From assembly GCF_001043025.1 (NCBI RefSeq), contig NZ_JYLD01000020.1, positions 1 to 64,000 of the forward strand: a stretch of 64,000 nt of DNA, given 5' to 3'. This DNA comes from Pseudomonas helleri (GTDB taxonomy: Bacteria; Pseudomonadota; Gammaproteobacteria; Pseudomonadales; Pseudomonadaceae). Both the position numbers and the translations under genes were made by a program. Below are positions 18,727-31,890 of the stretch, one piece after another (within the stretch, counting starts at the first letter, position 1; every line of letters begins with the position of its first letter). The notes under the pieces are model-generated. The model searched no databases. It saw only the letters and a list, made by a program, of their open reading frames with translations, and had not been told where the DNA came from.

Positions 18727-19538
18727 AGCTTGCGATAGATCCGTTCTTGCTTGAGCAAAGGCGAAAATTGTTTGCTGTAATCGGAAAAATCCAGGGTTTC
18801 TTTGCTACCCAGCATCAAGAAGCCCCGATGACAGAGCGACTCAGCGAACAAACCAAAGGCTCTGTTTTGGAGATTTTTATTGAAGTAAATCAATACGTTA
18901 CGACACGAAATTAAATTAGTTTCTGAAAATACACTGTCTGTCGCCAGACTGTGATCAGCAAAGGTCACGTTTTCACGCAGGCTCTTGTCAAAAATCGCGT
19001 AGTCATAAGCCGCCGTGTAGTAATCGGCAAATGAGCGCTGCCCCCCGGCCTTTTGGTAGTTGTGGGTGTAGGCACGAACGTTTTCCAGGGAAAAGATCCC
19101 TTGCTTGGCTTTTTCAAGCGAGCGCGGGTTGATGTCAGTGGCATAAATGATGGTGCGATCGAGCAGCCCTTCCTCACGCAGCAAGATCGCCATCGAGTAC
19201 ACCTCTTCGCCGGTACTGCACCCCGCGATCCAGATTTTCAGCGACGGATAGGTCTTGAGAATCGGCACCACCTCCTGGCGAATGGCCAGAAAGTGCTCAG
19301 GGTCACGAAACATCTCACTCACCGGAATCGTCAGCAGTTGCAGCAACTGCATGAACACGGCCGGGTCATGCAGCACCCGCTCCTGCAAGGCCGAGATGGT
19401 ATTGCAGTCGAACTGGCGCACTGCATGCAGCACCCGGCGCTTGATCGATGCGCCGGAGTAGTCTCGAAAGTCATAGCTGTACTTGAGGTAGATCGCCTCA
19501 ATCAGCAGCCGTATCTCGATGTCGGTGTTTCGTAGCAC
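18723..19538 (-). CDS. CheR-type protein-glutamate methyltransferase
   Basis: The 271-residue protein is a CheR methyltransferase using S-adenosylmethionine. The N-terminal helical domain contains RRVLHAVRQF, a basic substrate-contact helix, and LTIPVSEMFRDPEHF. The SAM site reads WIAGCSTGEEVYS (103-115), then ATDINPRSL, and the catalytic-domain motif LISCRNVLIYF follows. Translation probably starts at GTG (19538), directly abutting the stop of the large hybrid kinase. It is coupled with the methylesterase gene by an ATGA overlap, so the two opposing enzymes are made together. With no receptors nearby, the pair may modify the hybrid kinase or another protein; this is inference. Confidence 0.9.
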   Translation of the reverse strand: MLRNTDIEIRLLIEAIYLKYSYDFRDYSGASIKRRVLHAVRQFDCNTISALQERVLHDPAVFMQLLQLLTIPVSEMFRDPEHFLAIRQEVVPILKTYPSLKIWIAGCSTGEEVYSMAILLREEGLLDRTIIYATDINPRSLEKAKQGIFSLENVRAYTHNYQKAGGQRSFADYYTAAYDYAIFDKSLRENVTFADHSLATDSVFSETNLISCRNVLIYFNKNLQNRAFGLFAESLCHRGFLMLGSKETLDFSDYSKQFSPLLKQERIYRKL

Positions 19539-22500
19539 TTAGAGTCGTTCCATTTTCGGTAGCCATACCCGGATCAACGAAAACAGTCGATCCAGATCAA
19601 TCGGTTTAGCCAGGTAATCGTTGGAACCCGCTTGCAGGCAGCGTTCCTGATCGTCCTTCATCGCCTTGGCCGTGACCGCAATGATCGGCAGCTTGCGCCA
19701 GCGCGGGTTCTTACGAATTTCAATGGTGGCCTCATAGCCATCCATCTCCGGCATCATCACGTCCATCAGCACCAAGTCGATGTCGTCGACCTCATTCAAA
19801 CGCTCGATCGCCTCGCGGCCATTACGCCCGATGACGACGATTGCGCCCTTGTGCTCCAGCGCGCTGGTGAGGGCGAAAATGTTCCGCACGTCGTCATCAA
19901 CCAGCAGAATCTTGCGCCCTTCGAACACTTTGTCGCGGCTGCGTGCCGTCTTGAGCATCGTTTGACGCTCATGGGACAACTGAGATTCAACTTTGTGCAG
20001 AAATAATGTCACTTCGTCCAGCAAACGCTCAGGCGAACGGGCGCCTTTGATGATGATCGAACGTGAGTATTTGCGCAGTTCGGCCTCTTCGTCGCGGGTC
20101 AGATTGCGCCCGGTGTAGACAATGACGGGCGGGAACGAGCAGATGTCTTCGGTAGACATACGCTTGAGCAGGTCGTTGCCCAGCATGTCCGGGAGCTTGA
20201 GGTCGATGATCATGCAGTCGTAGATGTTACTGCGCAGCAGATCAAGTGCCTCTTGAGCAAAACCCACGGCGGTGATTTCAATGTCATCGTCGCCGATCAG
20301 GCGGGAAATACTGTCGCGTTGCAGGTCATCGTCTTCGACCAGCAATATCCGTTTGACCTTCTGCGTGAGCTTGGCTTCAAGGCGGGCGAAGACATCTTTG
20401 AGTTCCTCGCGGGTGGTCGGTTTGACCGCGTAGCCCACGGCGCCCATGTGCATGGCGGCTTCAACCCGGTCTTCGACAGAGATCACGTGCACCGGGATAT
20501 GCCGGGTGGCGGCCAGGGCTTTCAAGCGCTGCAGTACGGTCAACCCGGAGTGATCGGGCAAGCGCATGTCGAGCAGAATGGCGTCGGGAATAAACTGCGC
20601 CGCCAGGCTGAAGCCTTCGTCAGCACCGTGGGCGACCAGGCAGCGATAGCCCAGTTCGTGGGCCAGATCGTAGAGGATGTGCGCAAAATTAGGCTCATCT
20701 TCAATCACCAGAATGCAGCGCGTGCTGAACGGTGCTTGTTCGCGGTCGTCCATGAAGCGCGGGATATTCAGCGGCACATCCGGCGCCTGTACCGGCAACG
20801 CCTTGGCAGGCAATGTCTGTGGCACGCGCGGGGCATTGACGGGAGCCTCTACGGGCAGTTCGGCGTCTTCGACGAACTGTACGGGCATGATTAAGGTGAA
20901 GACGCTGCCCTGCCCCGGCTCGCTGCTGACACTGATAGAGCCGCCAAGCAAGGTCGCCAGATCCCGCGAGATCGACAAGCCAAGGCCGGTGCCACCATAT
21001 CGGCGGTTGGTAGTGCCATCTGCCTGACGGAACGCTTCAAAAATGCTCTCTTGCTGCTCGGCCGCAATGCCGATGCCGGAGTCTTCAACGGCAAATGCAA
21101 TGGCATTGCCCGAATGACGCGACACCGTCAGGCTGACCCGGCCTTTTTCGGTGAACTTGACCGCGTTGGACAGCAAGTTCTTGAGAATTTGCTCCAGGCG
21201 CTGGCTGTCGGTGTAGATTAACCCGGGGGTGCCAGGCTGCAAGTCGACGCACAACTCCAGCGACTTGTCACTGGCCAACGGCTGGAACACCCCGCGTATG
21301 CCATCGAGCATCCGCGCCACGCTGGTGTTTTCGGGGCGCACCTCAAGCTTGCCGGCCTCGACCTTGGATATATCCAGAATGTCATTGATCAGGTTGAGCA
21401 AATCGTTGCCTGCCGAGTAGATCGACTCGGCAAACTTGACTTGCTCACCCGTGAGGTTCTGCTGCGGGTTTTCGGACAACAGTTTGGCCAGAATCAGCGA
21501 GCTGTTAAGCGGTGTGCGCAGCTCGTGGGACATGTTGGCGAGGAATTCCGACTTGTACTTGCTCGAACGCATCAGCTCATCGGCACGCTCTTCGAGCTGC
21601 TCCTGAGCCTGGTTCAGCTCGGTATTCTTGCGGTCCATGGCATCACGCTGCTCTGCCAGGGCCTCGTTGGTCTGTTCGAGCTCTGCTTGCTGCGCCTCAA
21701 GGCTGGTCTGCGACTCTTTAAGAATGCGCGACTGCTCTTCCAGCTCTTCGTTGGCGGTCTTGAGTTCTTCTTGCTGCACTTGCAGTTCTTCATTGAGCTG
21801 CTGGGTCTCTGCCAGCACTTCTTGCAGGCGCTGACGGTAACGCGCGGCCTCAATCGAGGTGCCGATGTTGTCTGCGATCAAGTCGAACAGCTCAATGTCA
21901 CGGTCTTCCAGCGGGCGAAGAAAGCCCAGCTCAATCACCCCGTTAACCCGGTCATCGTCGCTGGTCGGCACCACCAGCACACTGCGAGGCGCGCCCTCAC
22001 CCAGCCCGGAGCTGACTTTGAAGCAGTAGTCCGACGGCACATCGTCCAGACGGATCAACTGATCCTGGAACGCGGCTTGCCCGACAATCCCTTCGTCATT
22101 GTGGATCACCTCGTTGCGCGCTTCTTGCTCACGAGAGAATCCATAGCTGGCGATGCGGCGCAAGCCACCGTGATCTTCACGCACATACACCGCGGCAACC
22201 ACCGTGCCCAGGTACTGCGCGCAGAACTGCAGGATATTACGGCCCAGCATGTTCAGGGTGAGGCGTCCAAGCACTTGCTCGGCCAGTTCGGTCTGCCCAT
22301 TACGCAGCCAGGCTTGACGCTCCAGACGCTCTGCGGCCTTAACCTGAAGCTCGAAGTTGTTTTGATAACTCTTTGAAAGATTGAGTAAATCTCTGCGGCC
22401 GACATACGCCAAAAAGCCGCTCAGGCCCAGCACGAAGAGCAAGTAAAGCCCGACGCAGACGAAGGTAGTCGTACTGGCTTCGTTATTGCGAGCCACCCGC

Positions 22501-23015
22501 AACTGTTGCTCCAGCTGGATGAAATCGTCATATTCCTGACGGATCTGGTCAGTCAGGCTTTTGCCCCTGCCAGACTGAACCGCCGCACGGTAATCGCCAC
22601 TCTGACGGCGCAAATCGACCATGGACTGGGCATAAGCAGCCCATTCGTTCTGCAACGCCGCAATGCGCTTGAGACGATCAACTTGCTGGGGGTTATCACT
22701 GACCAGTTCTTGCAACCCTTGGATCTGCGCAAGTACTTGCGGTTTGGCCACCGCGTAAGGGTCAAGAAAATGCTCATCGCCGGTAATCAGAAACCCGCGC
22801 ATGCCGGTTTCCAGATCAACTGTCAGTCTGATCGCTTCATTGGTGTTGCTGATGACACGGTCGCTATGTTCGACCCATTTAAGGACTGACAGCAAATAGC
22901 TGATCATCACCACGAACAGCACTGCACTCATCACACCGACTGCCAAAGGCAAACCAACGTTACGACTCAGCAGTTTGCGAAAACTTTGCTCGTCAATGGA
23001 TGCAGGTGAGTTCAT
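19539..23015 (-). CDS. CHASE3-GAF hybrid histidine kinase with three receiver domains
   Basis: This 1158-residue membrane sensor kinase begins with TM1 (about 21-43), a periplasmic CHASE3 domain (about 45-185) and TM2 (about 187-208). A GAF domain (about 245-390) and a very long Glu/Gln-rich coiled coil (about 392-490) follow. HisKA carries His497 in FLANMSHELRTPLN, and the HATPase has VEDSGIGIAAEQQ and GGTGLGLSISR. Three receivers come next (about 770-885, 890-1010, 1035-1150), with acceptors in LLDMRLPDHSG, IIDLKLPDML and LMDVMMPEMDGYEA. It heads the minus-strand operon with CheR, CheB, REC-kinase and REC. The stimulus is unknown. The architecture resembles general stress or biofilm phosphorelays of Pseudomonas, but no HPt domain is encoded nearby. 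Confidence 0.92.
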   Translation of the reverse strand: MNSPASIDEQSFRKLLSRNVGLPLAVGVMSAVLFVVMISYLLSVLKWVEHSDRVISNTNEAIRLTVDLETGMRGFLITGDEHFLDPYAVAKPQVLAQIQGLQELVSDNPQQVDRLKRIAALQNEWAAYAQSMVDLRRQSGDYRAAVQSGRGKSLTDQIRQEYDDFIQLEQQLRVARNNEASTTTFVCVGLYLLFVLGLSGFLAYVGRRDLLNLSKSYQNNFELQVKAAERLERQAWLRNGQTELAEQVLGRLTLNMLGRNILQFCAQYLGTVVAAVYVREDHGGLRRIASYGFSREQEARNEVIHNDEGIVGQAAFQDQLIRLDDVPSDYCFKVSSGLGEGAPRSVLVVPTSDDDRVNGVIELGFLRPLEDRDIELFDLIADNIGTSIEAARYRQRLQEVLAETQQLNEELQVQQEELKTANEELEEQSRILKESQTSLEAQQAELEQTNEALAEQRDAMDRKNTELNQAQEQLEERADELMRSSKYKSEFLANMSHELRTPLNSSLILAKLLSENPQQNLTGEQVKFAESIYSAGNDLLNLINDILDISKVEAGKLEVRPENTSVARMLDGIRGVFQPLASDKSLELCVDLQPGTPGLIYTDSQRLEQILKNLLSNAVKFTEKGRVSLTVSRHSGNAIAFAVEDSGIGIAAEQQESIFEAFRQADGTTNRRYGGTGLGLSISRDLATLLGGSISVSSEPGQGSVFTLIMPVQFVEDAELPVEAPVNAPRVPQTLPAKALPVQAPDVPLNIPRFMDDREQAPFSTRCILVIEDEPNFAHILYDLAHELGYRCLVAHGADEGFSLAAQFIPDAILLDMRLPDHSGLTVLQRLKALAATRHIPVHVISVEDRVEAAMHMGAVGYAVKPTTREELKDVFARLEAKLTQKVKRILLVEDDDLQRDSISRLIGDDDIEITAVGFAQEALDLLRSNIYDCMIIDLKLPDMLGNDLLKRMSTEDICSFPPVIVYTGRNLTRDEEAELRKYSRSIIIKGARSPERLLDEVTLFLHKVESQLSHERQTMLKTARSRDKVFEGRKILLVDDDVRNIFALTSALEHKGAIVVIGRNGREAIERLNEVDDIDLVLMDVMMPEMDGYEATIEIRKNPRWRKLPIIAVTAKAMKDDQERCLQAGSNDYLAKPIDLDRLFSLIRVWLPKMERL

Positions 23016-23197
23016 TTGTCTGGCCTGTGGACATAAAAATTAGTGAGAGTTTGAAGTAATACCGCGAAATAGTTCAGCTTTCTTGCACCTTAGTAGGATT
23101 TTTCTTACAAAAAACCGTACTTTGCTGGTGCTCAAGGCTATTCTTACCGGCCAGATGCCAGCGTGAAGGGTCCTGGATTTAAATTTTTATCGAGATC

Positions 23198-23575
23198 ATG
23201 AATATGTCCGCAACGCCCTCCACCATTCTTGTAGTCGAAGACGACGCCATTGTTCGTATGCTGATCGTTGACGTGCTTGAAGAGTTGGAGTTCAACGTGC
23301 TTGAAGCCGATGGCAGCGAGTGCGCAATGGCATTTCTTGAAGACAAAGGCCAGCGCATTGACTTGATGATGACCGATGTCGGGCTACCCGGCATGGACGG
23401 TCATGCACTGGCTTGCAAAGCCCGTGAACTGTACCAGCAACTGCCCATTCTGTTTGCCAGCGGCTACGCCGAGACCCTCACTGTGCCTGAGGGCATGGCC
23501 GTCATTGGCAAGCCCTTCTCTATTGATCAGTTGCGCGTCAAGGTAAAGAGCATGTTGGTCCAGCCGCAAAGTTGA
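23198..23575 (+). CDS. Single-domain response regulator, divergent from the hybrid kinase operon
   Basis: The 125-residue product is a lone receiver domain with acidic pocket VVEDD, Asp60 in MMTDVGLPGMDG, and the conserved Lys in VIGKPFS. A second ATG two codons later is equally possible. It is divergent from the large hybrid kinase gene, with a 182-bp gap holding both promoters, so co-regulation is likely. It resembles the receiver at the far end of the operon in length and layout, but the sequences differ clearly, so it is not a recent copy. cobE starts 52 bp downstream on the same strand, probably by chance. Confidence 0.87.
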   Translation: MNMSATPSTILVVEDDAIVRMLIVDVLEELEFNVLEADGSECAMAFLEDKGQRIDLMMTDVGLPGMDGHALACKARELYQQLPILFASGYAETLTVPEGMAVIGKPFSIDQLRVKVKSMLVQPQS

Positions 23576-23627
23576 CAGGCCAAACGCACCTCAACAACAC
23601 TGCGCACCTCGTTTTGGCTCTGGAACA

Positions 23628-24056
23628 GTGATGCCGACTGCCACACACACCGCTTGCGCGATTATTGGCCTGGGATGCCGCCAGGGGTGCACTTGCGATG
23701 ATTTATTGGCATTGGTTGAGCAATCTCTCGACAAGGCCGGGCTCACATTAGGCGCTGTCCAGGGCATCGCCAGCATCGACCTCAAGCGAGAAGAACCGGG
23801 ACTTATCGAACTCTGCAGGCGGCTGAACCTGCCTTTTAATGTGTTCAACGCCGATCAGCTTGCCCCCTATGCCTCACAGCTCAGTCAGCGCTCCAAGGTT
23901 GTTTTCGAGCAAACCGGGTGCTGGGGTGTGGCCGAAAGTGCCGCATTGGCACTGGCCGAACAGCTGGGTGGCGCAGGCGCAACACTGCTTGTGACACGCC
24001 AGGCGTCCTCAGTGGCAACCTTTGCATTGGCCTGCACAGGGCAAATAACGCGATAA
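23628..24056 (+). CDS. cobE: Cobalamin biosynthesis protein CobE (CbiG C-terminal type)
   Basis: The 142-residue product matches CobE, a small protein related to the C-terminal domain of CbiG that takes part in the aerobic cobalamin pathway around precorrin-5 handling. Signs are the opening IIGLGCRQGC, the central IASIDLKREEPGL, and the GxWGVAESAAL motif before a Gly/Ala-rich strand. Start is GTG at 23628 or ATG at 23631. It lies 63 bp before cobM on the same strand, the arrangement seen in Pseudomonas cob clusters. The rest of the pathway is not in the window. Confidence 0.85.
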   Translation: MMPTATHTACAIIGLGCRQGCTCDDLLALVEQSLDKAGLTLGAVQGIASIDLKREEPGLIELCRRLNLPFNVFNADQLAPYASQLSQRSKVVFEQTGCWGVAESAALALAEQLGGAGATLLVTRQASSVATFALACTGQITR

Positions 24057-24119
24057 TCCCCCGCCTCACTATGAGCGTTCTTCACGAACGGCTCTATTTC
24101 GACCTTTTCAGAGATTGCC

Positions 24120-24866
24120 ATGACTGTTTACTTCATCGGTGCCGGGCCCGGCGACCCAGAGCTGATTACTGTCAAAGGCCAGCGTTTGATCCGTACCTGC
24201 CCGGTGATTATTTATGCCGGCTCGCTGGTGCCCACGGCCGTACTGGACGGCAATGGCGCTGAGCAGATCATCAACAGCGCTGAACTGCACCTTGAGCAAA
24301 TCATCGATCTGATAAAAAGCGCCGACGCCAAAGGTCAGGACGTGGCCCGCGTGCACTCGGGTGATCCGAGCCTGTATGGCGCCATTGGCGAGCAAATTCG
24401 CTGCCTGCGTGAGCTGGGCATCGCCTTTGAAATCATTCCGGGCGTGACCGCCACCGCAGCATGCGCAGCCATACTGGGCGCCGAGCTGACGCTGCCGGAC
24501 ATCTCGCAAACAGTGATCCTGACCCGTTACGCGGAAAAAACCGTAATGCCGCCCGGTGAGGAACTGGCCAGCCTGGCGCAGCACGGCGCGACCATGGCGA
24601 TTCATCTGGGGGTTAAAAACCTTGAAAGCATCGTTCGCGAACTGCAGCCGCATTACGGCAGCGACTGCCCGATTGCCGTGATTCACCGCGCCAGTTGGCC
24701 GGACCAGGATTGGGTACAAGGCACCCTTGAGGACATTCAGGCCAAAGTACAGGCCAAGGGATTCAGGCGCACCGCGTTGATTTTGGTCGGCCGTGTACTG
24801 GCCAGTGACAGCTTTGCCGAGTCCTCGCTGTACCGGGCCGGGCATGCGCATTTGTATCGACCCTAA
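24120..24866 (+). CDS. cobM: Precorrin-4 C11-methyltransferase CobM
   Basis: CobM transfers a methyl group from SAM to C11 of precorrin-4, giving precorrin-5 in aerobic B12 synthesis. The 248-residue protein shows the tetrapyrrole methylase fold: N-terminal VYFIGAGPGDPELIT, the HSGDPSLYGAIGEQ loop, FEIIPGVTATAACAA, and the C-terminal TALILVGRVL. Length fits the family. It follows cobE in the same orientation. A perfect REP palindrome and a bidirectional terminator lie downstream, separating it from the convergent nfuA. The B12-dependent methionine synthase encoded 3.3 kb away uses the pathway's product. Confidence 0.93.
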   Translation: MTVYFIGAGPGDPELITVKGQRLIRTCPVIIYAGSLVPTAVLDGNGAEQIINSAELHLEQIIDLIKSADAKGQDVARVHSGDPSLYGAIGEQIRCLRELGIAFEIIPGVTATAACAAILGAELTLPDISQTVILTRYAEKTVMPPGEELASLAQHGATMAIHLGVKNLESIVRELQPHYGSDCPIAVIHRASWPDQDWVQGTLEDIQAKVQAKGFRRTALILVGRVLASDSFAESSLYRAGHAHLYRP

Positions 24867-24877
24867 GAACCCAAACC

Positions 24878-24943
24878 TGTAGGAGCGAGCTTGCCTCGCG
24901 ATCTTTTAAGATCAACAGATCGCGAGGCAAGCTCGCTCCTACA
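24878..24943. repeat. REPIN palindrome, TGTAGGAGCGAGC family
   Basis: Two perfectly complementary 26-bp arms, the left starting TGTAGGAGCGAGCTTGCC, enclose a 14-base loop. The same family recurs at 31891, 58484 and 58867. It lies between the cobM stop and the terminator. Confidence 0.88.
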
Positions 24944-24955
24944 AAGAAAGGGCAT

Positions 24956-24988
24956 AAAAAAACGGTGCTCACGGGGCACCGTTTTTTT
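24956..24988. terminator. Bidirectional intrinsic terminator between cobM and nfuA
   Basis: CGGTGC and GCACCG pair around a seven-base loop, with an A-run on the left and seven T on the right, so it can stop transcription from both convergent genes. Confidence 0.92.
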
Positions 24989-25023
24989 ATTCACGTCGCA
25001 GCGAACACCCTGTTACTGATCAC

Positions 25024-25608
25024 TCAGTAGTAGGCGTTTTCTTTCTGCGAGTGGTCGGTCACGTCACGCACACCCTTAAGCTCGGGCACGCGCTCAAGCA
25101 AGGTGCGCTCAATGCCTTCGCGCAGGGTTACGTCTGCCTGGCCGCAGCCCTGGCAGCCGCCACCGAACTTGAGCACGGCAATCCCGTCTTCAACCACTTC
25201 GATCAGGCTGACCTGACCACCGTGGCTCGCCAAACCGGGGTTGATCTCGGTTTGCAGGTAGTAGTTGATACGCTCGTTGATCGGGCTATCAGCGTTAACC
25301 ATTGGCACTTTGGCGTTCGGCGCCTTGATGGTCAGCTGGCCACCCATGCGGTCTGTGGCGTAGTCCACCACCGCATCTTCGAGGAACGCTTCGCTGAACG
25401 AATCGATCCAGGCCGTGAAACTCTTCAGGCCAATGGCAGTATCTTCAGGCTTCACTTCATTGGGCTTGCAGTAGGCTATGCAAGTTTCAGCGTACTGGGT
25501 GCCCGGCTGGGTGATAAAGACGCGGATGCCGATACCCGGGGTGTTCTGCTTGGACAGCAGATCAGCCAGGTAATCGTGGGCGGCGTCGGTAATCGTTATG
25601 GCGCTCAT
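25024..25608 (-). CDS. nfuA: Fe-S biogenesis protein NfuA
   Basis: NfuA carries and delivers 4Fe-4S clusters to apo-proteins, especially under oxidative or iron stress. The 194-residue product has an N-terminal degenerate A-type scaffold domain (about 1-95) and a C-terminal Nfu domain with the cluster motif GGGCQGCG (Cys152, Cys155). I place the start at MSAITITDAA (25608), where GGAG precedes ATG; the frame extends 26 codons upstream but without family character. It is monocistronic, with a terminator just past its stop. Confidence 0.95.
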   Translation of the reverse strand: MSAITITDAAHDYLADLLSKQNTPGIGIRVFITQPGTQYAETCIAYCKPNEVKPEDTAIGLKSFTAWIDSFSEAFLEDAVVDYATDRMGGQLTIKAPNAKVPMVNADSPINERINYYLQTEINPGLASHGGQVSLIEVVEDGIAVLKFGGGCQGCGQADVTLREGIERTLLERVPELKGVRDVTDHSQKENAYY

Positions 25609-25720
25609 GGAATCTCCTCGCAGACATGGGAGGCAGTTTACGCCAATCGGCGCGCCTGACAAAGTCCTAGTGTTTTTGTCAGGCAATCTGCCCTCTCTTG
25701 TTAAATTATTACCGGCCGCA

Positions 25721-28018
25721 TTACAGGTTTTCGTAGCGATTCATGTCCAAAACACCCGCTTCAACCGGATCGGTCTCATTGATGTACTCGCCAATATCAT
25801 GGAAGTACTGCCAGAACTGCGGGTTGCTGCGGCGAACGCCCCACCGCTCGACGATAGCCTCGAAGCTTTTCTGATCTTTGGATTGCTCCATCGCTTCGAC
25901 AAACGCCTCAACATCAGTTGCCGGAATGTTGAACATGAAGTTCGGGTAACTGCTGAGCACGCCCGGGAAAATAGTCAGCGTGTCCAGCCCGGGTTGCAGG
26001 CGGTAGGCCTCGCCAAGCATAAAGGCCACGTTGCTGTGGGCACGGTTGCGCAACATGCTGTACATCTCGCGGCCACCGTTGTTGCCTTCAATGCGCAGCA
26101 TGGTCGCTTCTGGCAATTGATTGATGACCGCCAGCCCCGCTGCCGGACGCGCAGTCAGACGGCTGAGTGATTGCTCGGCGAACTGGAACTCCTGTGCAAT
26201 ATCAGGTCGCGAGCAATAAGCGCCGGTGCAGCGGTTAATCGGATCCGGGTTGGCATTCAAGGTGCCGGCGCGGTCAATCAACTTGAGGGCAAAGTCACGC
26301 TTGGGATCAGTCGGGTCGAGGATCATGCCGGTTGGCGTGCTGGTGTCGATTTTTTCGTAATCCAGCCACATCTTGATCTTGCCGCTGTTCTGGTACCAGT
26401 CACTGAGGATGCTGGCGCGCGAGTCTGCCGGCATCAGGCGCAAAAAGTTGGCCTCAGCACCGTTACGGATCAAGTCAAAGTACAACCGCGTCTGAGCCTG
26501 ATGCGAAACGTTGCCGAACACATCAAAGTTGACCGCCAACTGATAGTAGGTGCGCTCGAGCAACGGGAAGTCGAACAGCCACATCGTCTGCGGCACTTCA
26601 CCGATCAAGCCCTTGGTAACGCTGGCGCTGTCAAAGTGCCGGAAGATCGTCAGCAACGCATTGTCATTGCCCGCCCACAGAGTTGCCCAGCTGGGAGGCG
26701 GCATGTCAGCGTAAGCATCTTGACGCAGTTTGACGTATTCATTGCGCTTGTCACGGAAGCTGTGCCACAGCGAAAGAACACTGCCGACGTCATCGTTCTG
26801 CCCCGGCATCGCCAGCAATGGCGTTGCTTCGCCCCGATAGGCCGCATCGGTGATATAGCGGTCATGGGCAGGCTCCTGGAACAGCGCCCAGAAGTTGTCC
26901 CGGATCACGTCCGTGGCAATTTGCCCGCGGCACACTGGCCCGCGAATAAAGGTGCGCACAAAATACTCGGCGTTATCGAGCATGAACTGATAACGCGCCA
27001 CGGCCGGGATCGCTTCAAAGGTTTCAAACGGGTTGGCGCGGCTGCGCGGACCGTAACCCGGCAGCGAAGTGGCATGCCAGTCGCCGCTATAAAACAGCTG
27101 CTTGACCCGCTCAAGCTTTTGCTTGCCCATCGGGTAAGTGATGTGGGTTTTGTGTACGATCACGCCTTGTACCGGCATTAATCGGTAATAGAACGTGGTG
27201 CCCGGATCATCATTTGGACGGCGGGTGGCGATCAGGTCAATCGGCTGACCGCTCGGCGTGCGCGAACGCACCCACTGGAAGAAATGCCCCGGTACGCCGT
27301 TGTCAAAATACGTATGGGCGAGAAACAAGTGTTCGAACAACCAACGCCCGACCAACGTCTCTGTTGAGCCCGGACGATTGAGCAGCGCTTCCCATTCGGC
27401 AATCTGCGCCGCTTCGCCTGCGCTTGGCTTGATAGCGTGCTGGTCAACCGGTGCGCCTTGCTTGAGCCAGGTCTGCACGGTTTGGTATTGCTTGTCGGTG
27501 AGGCCAGTCACGGCCAGGGGCATGCCTTCTTTAGGGTGTTTTTGCGCGTAGGCATCGAACTCGCCCGGCGCCGGGCATGAGTTATCTCTGTTGAGCCCCA
27601 GGACGATTTCTTCTGGCAACTTGGCATTGGGCGTCAGTGGCGTGTTATGGCCCAGTTCAAGCATCCGTTCCATCAAGGCCGCTTGCGCGCCTTGCGCATC
27701 GAGCACCGAGTAAAAGCCTTTGCGGCGCCACTCATCCGGGCCGCTGGCATCGTAGAAAATCCGCGTGGGTGCTACAGGTGTAGTGCGGTCACCTTTATAG
27801 ACAGGCACTTTACTGGCGCCACGGGTCGCGCCCTCGGCACTGCCCAGGTTGAGCTGGCAGGCGGCGTCGTTGCACGCATGGCAGGCCACGCATTTTTCGG
27901 TAAGGATCGGCTGTATGTCCCGTGTGTAGGATATAGCCGGACTCGCCAGCGGGGCTTGTCCCAGCGCTGTACTACACACCACCAGCGTCACGGCGCCAGT
28001 GAGTAGGCGAAAAAACAT
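25721..28018 (-). CDS. cti: Fatty acid cis/trans isomerase Cti
   Basis: Cti is a periplasmic haem c enzyme that converts cis- to trans-unsaturated fatty acids in phospholipids without shifting the double bond, a rapid membrane-stiffening response to solvents, heat and osmotic shock in Pseudomonas. The 765-residue protein has a signal peptide (about 1-20) and one haem-binding motif CVACH (43-47). Length matches known Cti proteins (about 766). The gene is divergent from metH with a 151-bp gap. AGGA lies ten bases before the start. Nothing suggests inactivation. Confidence 0.94.
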   Translation of the reverse strand: MFFRLLTGAVTLVVCSTALGQAPLASPAISYTRDIQPILTEKCVACHACNDAACQLNLGSAEGATRGASKVPVYKGDRTTPVAPTRIFYDASGPDEWRRKGFYSVLDAQGAQAALMERMLELGHNTPLTPNAKLPEEIVLGLNRDNSCPAPGEFDAYAQKHPKEGMPLAVTGLTDKQYQTVQTWLKQGAPVDQHAIKPSAGEAAQIAEWEALLNRPGSTETLVGRWLFEHLFLAHTYFDNGVPGHFFQWVRSRTPSGQPIDLIATRRPNDDPGTTFYYRLMPVQGVIVHKTHITYPMGKQKLERVKQLFYSGDWHATSLPGYGPRSRANPFETFEAIPAVARYQFMLDNAEYFVRTFIRGPVCRGQIATDVIRDNFWALFQEPAHDRYITDAAYRGEATPLLAMPGQNDDVGSVLSLWHSFRDKRNEYVKLRQDAYADMPPPSWATLWAGNDNALLTIFRHFDSASVTKGLIGEVPQTMWLFDFPLLERTYYQLAVNFDVFGNVSHQAQTRLYFDLIRNGAEANFLRLMPADSRASILSDWYQNSGKIKMWLDYEKIDTSTPTGMILDPTDPKRDFALKLIDRAGTLNANPDPINRCTGAYCSRPDIAQEFQFAEQSLSRLTARPAAGLAVINQLPEATMLRIEGNNGGREMYSMLRNRAHSNVAFMLGEAYRLQPGLDTLTIFPGVLSSYPNFMFNIPATDVEAFVEAMEQSKDQKSFEAIVERWGVRRSNPQFWQYFHDIGEYINETDPVEAGVLDMNRYENL

Positions 28019-28125
28019 GTGCCATTGTCCTGATATTGAAATGTCGCGATTCTACCCGTGCTACACGCCTTTCAACATGAGCTGAATTCATGCAAATCTT
28101 CCGGCGCTCAAATTAGGCGCAGGTT

Positions 28126-28134
28126 TGTTATGAT
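28126..28134 (+). promoter_or_regulatory. Extended -10 promoter of metH
   Basis: TGTTATGAT has the TGn extension and a good -10 hexamer (TATGAT), about 36 bp before the metH ATG; no good -35 is seen, as expected for the extended -10 class. The leader would be about 30 nt, too short for a riboswitch. Confidence 0.5.
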
Positions 28135-28169
28135 TTACCATCTTTTGCATGGCTCTAACAGGTAGTCCT

Positions 28170-31880
<3,711 letters not shown>

Positions 31881-31890
31881 GTAAAAACCC

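Noticed and set aside
24057..24119. Cobalamin riboswitch before cobM
   Set aside because: The 63-bp gap between cobE and cobM is too short for a cobalamin riboswitch.
24878..24943. Palindrome considered as a CRISPR repeat
   Set aside because: It is a single inverted pair in an intergenic site without spacer periodicity; REP assignment explains it.
28019..28169. Cobalamin or SAH riboswitch before metH
   Set aside because: The leader after the extended -10 promoter would be only about 30 nt and shows no conserved B12-box or SAH-type structure.
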